This document shows positions 25,964 to 34,271 of a stretch of DNA of 45,310 bases, one piece after another. The translations under genes were made by a program, and so were the position numbers. Below the pieces are notes generated by a model that was given only the letters and a program-made list of their open reading frames with translations, made no database searches and was not told the DNA's origin. The first letter of the stretch is position 1. Each line of letters opens with the position of its first letter. Source of the DNA: Candidatus Minthousia equi (GTDB lineage: Bacteria; Bacteroidota; Bacteroidia; Bacteroidales; Bacteroidaceae); the NCBI GenBank assembly GCA_018065125.1, contig JAGHTY010000005.1:1-45310 (forward strand), read 5' to 3'.

Positions 25964-26734
25964 ATGTTAGTAGATTATAAAAAGGTTTCTATCTATCACG
26001 GTGACGCTTGCGTTCTGCACGACGTGAACTTTCATGTAGATGAGGGAGAATTCATCTACATTATCGGTCGTGTAGGTTCCGGAAAGAGCAGCTTACTAAA
26101 AACCATCTATGGAGAAAAGCAGTTTGCCGATGGAGAAGGCGAAGTACTGGGTTACAAGCTACGCGGAATCAAACGTAAGAAATTGCAGGAACTACGCCGA
26201 CAAGTAGGTATTGTCTTTCAAGATTTTCAATTACTGAGCGACCGTACTGTTGAGCAGAACCTTGCTTTTGTGTTACGTGCTACCGGATGGAAGAAGAAAG
26301 ACATAAAACCACGAATCGACGAGGTTTTAGAGTTGGTAGGAATGACCAACAAGGGTTACAAAATGCCAAGTGAGTTGAGTGGTGGAGAGCAGCAGCGCAT
26401 TGTCATTGCACGTGCTATCCTGAACCACCCCAAGTTGATTTTGGCAGATGAACCAACCGGACACCTTGACATAGAAACAGGCCGCAAGATTCTTGAGTTA
26501 TTAAGACAGGTTTGTGAAACCGGTTCTTCGGTCGTTATGTCTACCCATAACCTAGGATTGGTAAGCGCCTACCCTGGTGTGGTGTACCGCTGCCAAGACC
26601 ATCTACTGACAGAAATAACAGAAGAGTTCAACAAACCTTTCGATATGGATGAAATGGCAATGGGAGCTTTGGCGTTTGCAGAAACAAGCGTTGACATGAA
26701 CGAGGTAATTATAGAAAACAAAGAAGATTTATAA
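25964..26734 (+). CDS. ftsE: Cell-division ABC ATPase FtsE-like
   Basis: A 256-residue single ABC ATPase, longer than E. coli FtsE (222) through a C-terminal acidic extension (about 220-256, rich in Met/Glu). Walker A is GRVGSGKSS (35-43), Q-loop VFQDFQLL, signature LSGGEQQR, Walker B LILADEPTGHLD. With FtsX it regulates peptidoglycan hydrolases at the division site. No ftsX gene lies next to it; the permease at 30438-31682 is of the LolC/E type. Its position between hisIE and lysC looks like a conserved gene order rather than a functional link. Confidence 0.85.
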   Translation: MLVDYKKVSIYHGDACVLHDVNFHVDEGEFIYIIGRVGSGKSSLLKTIYGEKQFADGEGEVLGYKLRGIKRKKLQELRRQVGIVFQDFQLLSDRTVEQNLAFVLRATGWKKKDIKPRIDEVLELVGMTNKGYKMPSELSGGEQQRIVIARAILNHPKLILADEPTGHLDIETGRKILELLRQVCETGSSVVMSTHNLGLVSAYPGVVYRCQDHLLTEITEEFNKPFDMDEMAMGALAFAETSVDMNEVIIENKEDL

Positions 26735-26745
26735 TATAAAAAGCA

Positions 26746-28068
26746 ATGAAAGTACTGAAATTCGGTGGTACATCAGTAGGTAGCGCACAGCGCATGAAGG
26801 ATGTATCAGAACTTATTACGAAAGACGGAGAACAAAAACTGGTTGTATTGTCTGCAATGTCAGGTACAACTAACACTTTGGTAGAGATTTCTGACTATCT
26901 GTACAAAAAGAACCCAGATGGTGCAAACGAAATCATCAACCAGTTGGAGCGCAAGTACATCAAGCATGTAGAGGAGTTGTTCTCTACCGAAGAATACAAG
27001 AAAAAGACACTCGACTTCCTGAAGGAAGAATTTGAGTATCTCCACTCATTCACTAAGGACATCTTTACCATGTTCGAGGAAAAGGCTGTCTTGGCACAAG
27101 GCGAAGTGATGAGTACAAATATGGTAACCAACTATCTGCAGGAGAAGGGTGTTAATGCTATTCTGCTGAACGCACTGGATTTTATGCGTACCGACAAAAA
27201 CGCAGAGCCAGACCTTACCTACATCCGCGAGAAGGCAATGGCAACCTTGGAGGCTAACCCAGGTGCTGAAATCTATATTACACAAGGTTTCGTTTGTCGT
27301 AATGCATATGGCGAGATCGATAACCTGCAGCGTGGTGGTTCTGACTATACAGCTTCATTGTTAGGTGCAGCCTTAAATGCAGAGGAAATCCAGATATGGA
27401 CAGACATCGACGGAATGCACAATAATGATCCACGTATTGTGGACAAGACCTCTCCTGTTCGTCGTCTATGCTTTGAAGAGGCTGCAGAACTGGCTTACTT
27501 CGGTGCAAAGATCCTTCACCCAACATGCGTACAGCCAGCAAAGTATGCAGGTATTCCTGTTCGCTTGTTAAATACTATGGATCCAACTGCTCCTGGTACA
27601 ACCATCAGCAATGACACCGAGCATGGAAAAATCAAGGCTGTTGCTGCAAAGGACAACATTACTGCTATTAAGATTAAGAGTAGCCGTATGCTTTTGGCAC
27701 ATGGTTTCCTGCGCAAGGTATTTGAAATCTTCGAAAGCTATCAAACCAGCATCGATATGGTTTGTACCAGTGAAGTAGGCGTATCGATGAGTATTGACAA
27801 CACCAAGCACTTGAACGAGATTGTAGCCGACCTGAAGAAGTATGGTACTGTAACAATTGACAAGGACATGTGTATTATTTGTGTTGTTGGCGACTTGACT
27901 TGGGACAATGTTGGTTTCGAGACATTGGCTACCGAAGCAATGCGTAACATTCCTGTAAGAATGATCTCTTATGGTGGCAGCAACTACAACATTTCATTCC
28001 TTATCAAGGAGGAAGACAAGAAACGCGCTTTGCAGGCTCTGAGCGACACATTATTTAATAAAGAATAA
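26746..28068 (+). CDS. lysC: Aspartate kinase (monofunctional)
   Basis: It phosphorylates aspartate, the first step toward lysine, diaminopimelate, threonine and methionine. The N-terminal kinase domain starts MKVLKFGGTSVGS, with QGFVCRNAYGEIDNLQRGGSDYTASLLG and the aspartate site WTDIDGMHNNDPRI. The C-terminal part from about residue 300 holds two ACT domains, which normally sense lysine or threonine. At 440 residues there is no fused homoserine dehydrogenase. It lies 31 bases before lysA, so both ends of the lysine/DAP route are made from one transcript. Confidence 0.95.
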   Translation: MKVLKFGGTSVGSAQRMKDVSELITKDGEQKLVVLSAMSGTTNTLVEISDYLYKKNPDGANEIINQLERKYIKHVEELFSTEEYKKKTLDFLKEEFEYLHSFTKDIFTMFEEKAVLAQGEVMSTNMVTNYLQEKGVNAILLNALDFMRTDKNAEPDLTYIREKAMATLEANPGAEIYITQGFVCRNAYGEIDNLQRGGSDYTASLLGAALNAEEIQIWTDIDGMHNNDPRIVDKTSPVRRLCFEEAAELAYFGAKILHPTCVQPAKYAGIPVRLLNTMDPTAPGTTISNDTEHGKIKAVAAKDNITAIKIKSSRMLLAHGFLRKVFEIFESYQTSIDMVCTSEVGVSMSIDNTKHLNEIVADLKKYGTVTIDKDMCIICVVGDLTWDNVGFETLATEAMRNIPVRMISYGGSNYNISFLIKEEDKKRALQALSDTLFNKE

Positions 28069-28098
28069 ACAACGACTAAACGAATCATACAACCTATT

Positions 28099-29259
28099 AT
28101 GAAAGGTACATTTCCTGTAGAGAAGTTTCAGAAGATGGAAACTCCATTCTACTACTACGATACAAATATACTACGCGAGACATTGAAATGCATAAACGAA
28201 GAGGCTGGAAAGTATAATAACTTCTGTGTACACTATGCCGTAAAGAGTAATGCTAACGACAAGGTACTGAAGATTATACGTGAAGCTGGTTTGGGAGTAG
28301 ATTGTGTAAGCGGTGGTGAAATCCGCGCTGCTATCAACGCAGGCTTCCCTGCAAACAAGATTGTTTATGCAGGTGTGGGAAAGAGTGATTGGGAGATCAA
28401 TCTAGGACTAGAGAAGAATATTTTCTGCTTTAACGTAGAGAGTATTCCAGAACTGGAGATTATCAACGAACTTGCAGCAGCACAGAACAAGGTTGCTCAG
28501 GTTTGTTTCAGAATAAACCCTAACGTAGGCGCTCACACTCACGCAAACATCACTACAGGATTGGCTGAAAACAAGTTTGGAATTGCCATGGAAGACATGG
28601 AGAAGGTTATTGCTTTAGCCGCTCAACTTTCAAACATCGAGTTTATCGGCTTGCACTTCCATATTGGTTCTCAGATTCTAGAGATGGGTGACTTTGTTGC
28701 ACTTTGCAATCGCATCAATGAATTGCAGGAGCAGTTGGCAAAGGCACACATTAAGGTTAAACATATTAATGTTGGCGGTGGCTTGGGTATTGATTACCAA
28801 CATCCTAACAAACAGCCTATCCCTAATTTCAAGGATTATTTTGCAACCTATGCAAAACACCTGAAATTGAATGACGATCAGTATCTACACTTTGAGTTAG
28901 GACGTGCTGTTACCGGACAATGTGGTACACTGATTACCAAGACACTATACGTAAAGCAAGGTACACACAAGCAGTTCTGTATTGTAGATGCAGGTATGAC
29001 CGACTTGATTCGTCCTGCTTTGTACCAAGCCTTCCACAAGATAGAGAACATCAGCAGTGAAGAACCTATGGAGACTTACGATGTTGTAGGTCCTATTTGT
29101 GAATCAAGTGATGTTTTCGTTAAGGCATTTGACTTGAACAAGTGTCATCGTGGTGATTTGATTGCCCTTCGTTCTGCCGGTGCATACGGTGAAATCATGG
29201 CAAGCGGTTACAACTGCCGTCAACTTCCAGAAGGATACATTACTGAGGATTTTGCATAA
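28099..29259 (+). CDS. lysA: Diaminopimelate decarboxylase
   Basis: PLP enzyme that decarboxylates meso-diaminopimelate to lysine. The PLP lysine is K49 in HYAVKSNAN, followed by GVDCVSGGEI, LHFHIGSQI, the glycine-rich phosphate loop NVGGGLGIDY, and the C-terminal CESSDVF and SAGAYGEIMAS segments completing the active site. At 386 residues it is a little shorter than E. coli LysA (420). Its stop overlaps the glycosyltransferase start by one base. Confidence 0.94.
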   Translation: MKGTFPVEKFQKMETPFYYYDTNILRETLKCINEEAGKYNNFCVHYAVKSNANDKVLKIIREAGLGVDCVSGGEIRAAINAGFPANKIVYAGVGKSDWEINLGLEKNIFCFNVESIPELEIINELAAAQNKVAQVCFRINPNVGAHTHANITTGLAENKFGIAMEDMEKVIALAAQLSNIEFIGLHFHIGSQILEMGDFVALCNRINELQEQLAKAHIKVKHINVGGGLGIDYQHPNKQPIPNFKDYFATYAKHLKLNDDQYLHFELGRAVTGQCGTLITKTLYVKQGTHKQFCIVDAGMTDLIRPALYQAFHKIENISSEEPMETYDVVGPICESSDVFVKAFDLNKCHRGDLIALRSAGAYGEIMASGYNCRQLPEGYITEDFA

Positions 29260-30434
29260 TGGACATTAACACACTTGTGTCTTTTATTCCTTATGGCATT
29301 CTGCCTTTGGCAACGCTGCTCCGAGAATCAATGGTGCAGCGTTGCTATGGTAGTATAGCCTATTTGAATAAACAATCTGAAAAAGGAAAGATTACTTACC
29401 AAGAAGAAAAACCAAGCATCAGCGTTATCATAGCTGCACACAATCAGGCTTTCCAACTGAATGAGAATCTACCTATCATACTTGAGCAAGATTATCCAAA
29501 CTTTGAAGTTATCGTAGTAAATGATTGCTCAAGCGACCACACAGAAGATGTACTGAAAGAACTAAGCCTGAAGTACAAAAATCTGTATCACACCTATACC
29601 CTTCCCTCTGCACGTTACATAAGCCACAAGAAACTAGCACTAACATTGGGCATAAAAGCATCAAAGAATGATTGGGTTGTACTTACTGAAGCCGACTGTA
29701 CACCACAAAGTAACCAATGGTTATCTTTGTTGGCTCGTAACTTCACACCACAAACAGACATGGTGCTAGGATACTGCAACTATAGCAAGGAAAAGGGATT
29801 TTTGAACAGTCGCATTATTTTCGACCGTCTCATCGAACAACTGCAAATAAGTAAAAGAGTTGTTTATAACGGATTAGCATACAGAGGTGACGGAGGTAAC
29901 ATGGCCGTTCGTAAGTCTGCTTTCATACAGAACGAAGGATACCTCAAGAATCTTGCTCTTAAAAGAGGTGAAGACTCTTTGCTAGTTAATGAAATGGCAA
30001 AACCAGGAAATACCAGGATGGAGTGTAACCCAGAAGCAGTAATGCTACAAGAACCTCCTGCTAGACTAAAAAACTGGATTACCGACAAAAAGTTCTATAT
30101 GGAAACCCGCAAGCATTACAATAGTAAAGGTCGCTGGGTTAGCCGTTACTTTGGCTTACAAAGTACCATTAACTATTTATGCTGGCTACTAGGTGCAGCA
30201 GAACTATATTGGGGAATTACCCAACAGGATTATATCCACATTGGCATTGCAGCTCTGTGCATTATTACCCTACTGATTGGTAGTATTATTCCACTTAACA
30301 AGTCGGCAAAGAGTGTAGGTTGTCAAACGTTTTATGTAACTTTACCTTGGAGAGAATGGACAAGACCCTTGAATAATCTTTTGTTCAAGATGCATCGATC
30401 ATTTACACGTAAGGATGAGTTTAGGAGAAAATAA
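29259..30434 (+). CDS. Membrane-associated GT2 glycosyltransferase
   Basis: A family-2 glycosyltransferase of 391 residues. A hydrophobic N-terminal segment is followed by the GT-A domain starting SVIIAAHNQ, with VVNDCSSDHTEDV as the nucleotide-sugar site and EADC as the DxD-like metal site. RGDGGNMAVRKSAF and RGEDSLL follow as acceptor/catalytic region. Two membrane segments (about 303-320 and 330-348) lie near the C-terminus. It probably works on the cytoplasmic face of the inner membrane. Sugar and acceptor are unknown. It overlaps lysA by one base and is convergent with the next gene, three bases apart. Confidence 0.88.
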   Translation: MDINTLVSFIPYGILPLATLLRESMVQRCYGSIAYLNKQSEKGKITYQEEKPSISVIIAAHNQAFQLNENLPIILEQDYPNFEVIVVNDCSSDHTEDVLKELSLKYKNLYHTYTLPSARYISHKKLALTLGIKASKNDWVVLTEADCTPQSNQWLSLLARNFTPQTDMVLGYCNYSKEKGFLNSRIIFDRLIEQLQISKRVVYNGLAYRGDGGNMAVRKSAFIQNEGYLKNLALKRGEDSLLVNEMAKPGNTRMECNPEAVMLQEPPARLKNWITDKKFYMETRKHYNSKGRWVSRYFGLQSTINYLCWLLGAAELYWGITQQDYIHIGIAALCIITLLIGSIIPLNKSAKSVGCQTFYVTLPWREWTRPLNNLLFKMHRSFTRKDEFRRK

Positions 30435-30437
30435 TCC

Positions 30438-31682
30438 TTACTCAAACTTCATCGACTTGGCTGGATGAATGTGAGATACCAAGAAACTTGGTCCTACCAG
30501 GAACAAAACAGAAACGATAAGTGTTCCTACATTTATGGCAATGATAAGTAGTGGGTTTATTAAGATAGGTACTGTATCAACATAATAGGTCTCAGGACGA
30601 AGATGTATAAGACCAAAGGTATCCTGCAACCAGCAAAGACCAAATCCTAGCAGATTACCAATAATCATACCTCTACCAATTAGGAAAACTGCAAAATACA
30701 GAAAGGCGTGACGAATTGTTTTATTCGTTGCGCCTAATGCTTTCAGCAAACCTATCATCTGTGTACGCTCAAGGATTATAATCAGTAATCCGCTTATCAT
30801 GGTAAAACCAGCAACAGCAATCATCAATACCAGAATAATCCATACGTTCATATCCAATAAGGAGAGCCATGAGAACAAATGTGGATAAAGCATGGTAATG
30901 CTTGCAGTATAATATGCATTTCCATAATGATCTAGTTGAGTGTTTACCTTTTTCATTAACTTGCGATAGGTAATATCTAGTTCCTCAAAATTATCTATCA
31001 TTATTTCAAGTCCACCCATCTGGTCATCTTCCCAACTATTCAACTTCTTAAGCGTATATAAATCAGTATAGATGAAATTCTTGTCAAACTCGGAAAGATA
31101 GGTTTGATAGATACCCGCAATTTGGAAACGACGAGCACGGATATTTTCATCCATGAAATAGCAATAAACCTTATCACCAAGTTTCAGCTGCATCTGATCA
31201 GCTATAAGGCGCGATACCACAATCTTATTGGTAGACGCAGTATCAGAAAATACAGGGAACTCTCCTTCTTGCAGATGTTTCTTCAGGAAGTCCAGATTAT
31301 ACTCCTGGCCAATACCCTTTAAGGCTGCACCACGAAACTGTTCATCAGTTTTAAGGATTGCAGATTTTGTTATAAATCGCTGATAGCTCTTGATGCCAGG
31401 TATTTTCTTAATTACTTGATAAAGACTGTCATTGCATGCAATTGGAGAAGATTCAAATATATTATCACGGTAAATACTTGAAAGTTGAATGTGAGAACCA
31501 AAACCAACAACCTTTTCCTTGATTTCTGATTTAAAGCCTAGTACTACACACACCGACACAATCATCACAGCCAATCCTATTGCAATGCCTAAAATAGCAA
31601 TAGTAACAGCAGGACGAGACACTCGTTGTGTGCTAGTCCTGCTGCTATATAATCTTTTGGCTATGAAAAGAGGTAAGTTCAT
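30438..31682 (-). CDS. LolC/LolE-type ABC permease (FtsX family)
   Basis: A 414-residue four-span membrane protein. TM1 is at about 20-45 (PAVTIAILGIAIGLAVMIVSV), followed by a large periplasmic domain (about 46-270) and three spans at about 270-300, 320-350 and 375-405 (the FtsX/MacB permease fold). The start MNLPLFIAKRLYSS and the segment GLLKALGATNKTIRHAF are typical of lipoprotein-releasing permeases. It probably extracts lipoproteins from the inner membrane. The ATPase partner is not adjacent. It overlaps the aminotransferase gene by four bases, a common Bacteroidetes pairing of uncertain meaning. Confidence 0.86.
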   Translation of the reverse strand: MNLPLFIAKRLYSSRTSTQRVSRPAVTIAILGIAIGLAVMIVSVCVVLGFKSEIKEKVVGFGSHIQLSSIYRDNIFESSPIACNDSLYQVIKKIPGIKSYQRFITKSAILKTDEQFRGAALKGIGQEYNLDFLKKHLQEGEFPVFSDTASTNKIVVSRLIADQMQLKLGDKVYCYFMDENIRARRFQIAGIYQTYLSEFDKNFIYTDLYTLKKLNSWEDDQMGGLEIMIDNFEELDITYRKLMKKVNTQLDHYGNAYYTASITMLYPHLFSWLSLLDMNVWIILVLMIAVAGFTMISGLLIIILERTQMIGLLKALGATNKTIRHAFLYFAVFLIGRGMIIGNLLGFGLCWLQDTFGLIHLRPETYYVDTVPILINPLLIIAINVGTLIVSVLFLVGPSFLVSHIHPAKSMKFE

Positions 31683-32878
31683 TCTACTCTTCCCGGATAT
31701 GCCTCTAACGCCTTGCGTAATACAAATAATGCACGTACCAGGTCTTCTTTCTTCAAAACATAGGCAATACGTACCTCATTCTTTCCTGCACCTGGTGTAG
31801 TATAGAAACCACTTGCTGGAGCCATCATCACAGTTTCTCCTTCGTAGTTAAAGTCACTTAGGCACCATGCACAGAATTTCTCACAATCATCTACTGGTAA
31901 CTTAGCTACCGTATAGAATGCACCCATTGGGATTGGAGAATAAACACCAGGAATACGATTCAATCCATCAATCAAGCATTTACGGCGTTCTACGTATTCA
32001 TCATAGGTGTCACGGATATATTCATCTGGTGCATCCAATGAAGCCTCAGCAGCAATCTGTCCAATCAGTGGAGGACTCAATCTTGCCTGGCAGAACTTCA
32101 TAACAGCCTTACGTACTTCCTTGTTCTTAGTTACCAAAGCACCAATACGGATTCCACATTCGCTATAACGCTTAGAAACTGAATCAATCAGTACTACGTT
32201 ATCTTCAATACCCTCCAAGTGGCAGGCAGAGATATATGGTGAACCAGTATAGATAAACTCACGATAAACCTCGTCAGAGAACAGATACAAATCATATTTC
32301 TTTACCAGATCACGAATCTGATTCATTTCACGACGAGTATACAGGTAACCTGTTGGATTGTTAGGATTACAAATCAAGATTGCACGAGTGCGTTCATTGA
32401 TCAACTCTTCGAACTTCTCTACCTTAGGTAATGAGAAACCCTCTTCAATAGTTGTGGCAATGGTACGGATAACAGCACCTGCACTAATAGCAAAGGCCAT
32501 ATAGTTTGCATATGCAGGTTCTGGCACAATAATTTCATCACCAGGATTCAGGCATGCTAGGAATGCAAACAGCACAGCTTCAGAGCCACCACTGGTAATG
32601 ATGATTTCATCTGGATTAACATTAATGTCGTACGACTGATAATAATTCACCAGTTTGGTACGATAGCTTAAGTAACCCTGTGAAGGACTGTACTCAAGAA
32701 TAGTACGATCGATATTGCGAATAGCATCCAAGGCCGCTCGTGGAGTAGGCAGGTCAGGCTGACCAATGTTCAGGTGATAAACATGAACGCCACGCTCTTT
32801 AGCTGCAAAAGCCAAGGGAGCGAGTTTGCGAATTGGCGACTCGGGCATCGCTGTGCCTCGGATGGAGATTTTTGGCAT
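31679..32878 (-). CDS. PLP-dependent class I aminotransferase
   Basis: A fold-type I aminotransferase of 399 residues. It has NIGQPDLPTP at the start, NPNNPTG (about 171-177), FSDEVY (D202), the PLP lysine K236 in DSVSKRYSECG, and the C-terminal substrate-carboxylate arginine in EVRIAYV. The best guess is an aspartate or alanine aminotransferase; the exact amino acid cannot be told from motifs alone. It has a well-formed promoter upstream (32916-32947) and is coupled to the LolC/E-type permease through an ATGA overlap. Confidence 0.92.
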   Translation of the reverse strand: MPKISIRGTAMPESPIRKLAPLAFAAKERGVHVYHLNIGQPDLPTPRAALDAIRNIDRTILEYSPSQGYLSYRTKLVNYYQSYDINVNPDEIIITSGGSEAVLFAFLACLNPGDEIIVPEPAYANYMAFAISAGAVIRTIATTIEEGFSLPKVEKFEELINERTRAILICNPNNPTGYLYTRREMNQIRDLVKKYDLYLFSDEVYREFIYTGSPYISACHLEGIEDNVVLIDSVSKRYSECGIRIGALVTKNKEVRKAVMKFCQARLSPPLIGQIAAEASLDAPDEYIRDTYDEYVERRKCLIDGLNRIPGVYSPIPMGAFYTVAKLPVDDCEKFCAWCLSDFNYEGETVMMAPASGFYTTPGAGKNEVRIAYVLKKEDLVRALFVLRKALEAYPGRVE

Positions 32879-32915
32879 AATTATTTAATTCTGTAATTTA
32901 ACGCTTAATAAGATG

Positions 32916-32947
32916 CAAAGGTAGCATTTTCAACCAAATTTTACAAA
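32916..32947 (-). promoter_or_regulatory. Promoter of the aminotransferase-permease operon
   Basis: On the minus strand TTTG (32947-32944), 20 bases, then TACCTTTG (32923-32916), 37 bases upstream of the start codon at 32878. Confidence 0.72.
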
Positions 32948-33018
32948 TCATAATGTCATAAAATAGAACACACCTCTTTATATTTTTAGTTTCCATGTCT
33001 TTATTCAAAAAAAACACC

Positions 33019-33026
33019 TATATTTG
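33019..33026 (+). promoter_or_regulatory. Promoter -7 element for the pseudokinase-MscS operon
   Basis: TATATTTG, 19 bases before the ATG at 33046. The -33 region is AT-rich without a clear TTTG. Confidence 0.6.
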
Positions 33027-33045
33027 CATAAATAAAGAATAAATC

Positions 33046-34266
33046 ATGAGCAACTCTGATTCCATAATAAAAGCACAAGCCAAAAGCACCGAGCTTGGAC
33101 ACAATGTAGTATCCAAGTTACTTCTGGAGACCAGAGACAATCACCGTATTGTTTTAAAGCGTCCTTTACCAGAAGCAAAAGACTTGTTGGGTTTCCGTTC
33201 TTATTGGAATAAAGAGTTTGAATTAGGGCAGCAACTTAAGCACCCTAACCTACTTCGCTATATGGAGTTGGAGGAAGATGCCATGATTATGGAAAAAGGA
33301 AATTACATTTCCTTGGATCAGTTTCTTTATGAAAATCCATCGTTTGTCACGAACAGTTCAGAAGTAGAAAGAATCATCAATGAAATCCTTAATGCGCTGA
33401 ATTATCTGCACACCCAGGGCATCTATCAATACGACCTCACCCCACACAGCATCTTATTGACACGAAGCGGGAAAAGCGTAAAACTGATGGGAGCCTGCTC
33501 TTTCTACGAGCCTTTGCGATTTAAACTTTGGCCTTCCAGCACAGAATATGCTGCTCCGGAACTACGAGAAGAGAATGCTGCTCTTAATGCAAAGACTGAT
33601 ATTTATGCAGTGGGAAAAGTCATAGAATTTATCTTCTCTTTCTGTAAGACTCCATACAGATACGCAGCTGTGATTAAACGTGCTACGAAGATTGATCCGC
33701 AGAACCGCTACGAGTCAATCCGGGCAATGAAGAGTGTCATCAACCGAAGAGAGATTTTCAGAAAATCAAGAAACATCCTTATTTCCATTGCTTGTGCTGC
33801 ATTACTGGTTGGCGCATACTTCTGGATTAGTGAAGAATACACCGACGAGCCAATGCACCATGTAGATCCTGTAAACAATGCAAACGAACCTTTCAGCGTA
33901 ATAGAAACACGTTCTAAATATGCGCTGAACGAGGATTCTCTTGCTATTTACTACAACGACTCACTCTTCACCGCCGAAGATGAGAAGGAATGGAATGATA
34001 CCGTCTTAACAAATAAGCTAGATGTTATTTTCCGCCGACAATTCCGTCATAAGGCTGATGCCATTCTTGGAAAAATCTACAATCAGCAAATGATGAATGG
34101 CACGCAACGAAACTTTCAGATTGCAGCTACACAATGCTTTGAAGATTTAAAGCGTGATGAAGAAGAACTGATAGAAAAAAACGGAATAGACCCTATCAGA
34201 GCAAACAAAATAGCAACCGAGATCATATCTACTGTTACAGATCAGTACCTAAGTCGAATTAAATAA
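33046..34266 (+). CDS. Membrane-anchored protein kinase-like protein, probable pseudokinase
   Basis: A 406-residue protein with a protein-kinase fold at about 10-235, one membrane segment (about 243-261) and a periplasmic C-terminus (262-406). Kept kinase features are K38 in IVLKR, a helix-C Glu (about 57-59), Asp130 in the catalytic-loop position, APE at 170-172, D185 and R221. Lost features are the glycine-rich loop, His-Arg before Asp130 (IYQYD), the catalytic Lys (Thr132) and metal-binding Asn (Ser135), and the DFG triplet (M148-G149-A150). ATP-dependent phosphotransfer is therefore unlikely. It lies five bases before a MscS-type channel gene, which suggests a regulatory partnership. The periplasmic part has no family I recognise. 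Confidence 0.82.
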   Translation: MSNSDSIIKAQAKSTELGHNVVSKLLLETRDNHRIVLKRPLPEAKDLLGFRSYWNKEFELGQQLKHPNLLRYMELEEDAMIMEKGNYISLDQFLYENPSFVTNSSEVERIINEILNALNYLHTQGIYQYDLTPHSILLTRSGKSVKLMGACSFYEPLRFKLWPSSTEYAAPELREENAALNAKTDIYAVGKVIEFIFSFCKTPYRYAAVIKRATKIDPQNRYESIRAMKSVINRREIFRKSRNILISIACAALLVGAYFWISEEYTDEPMHHVDPVNNANEPFSVIETRSKYALNEDSLAIYYNDSLFTAEDEKEWNDTVLTNKLDVIFRRQFRHKADAILGKIYNQQMMNGTQRNFQIAATQCFEDLKRDEEELIEKNGIDPIRANKIATEIISTVTDQYLSRIK

Positions 34267-34271
34267 TACAT

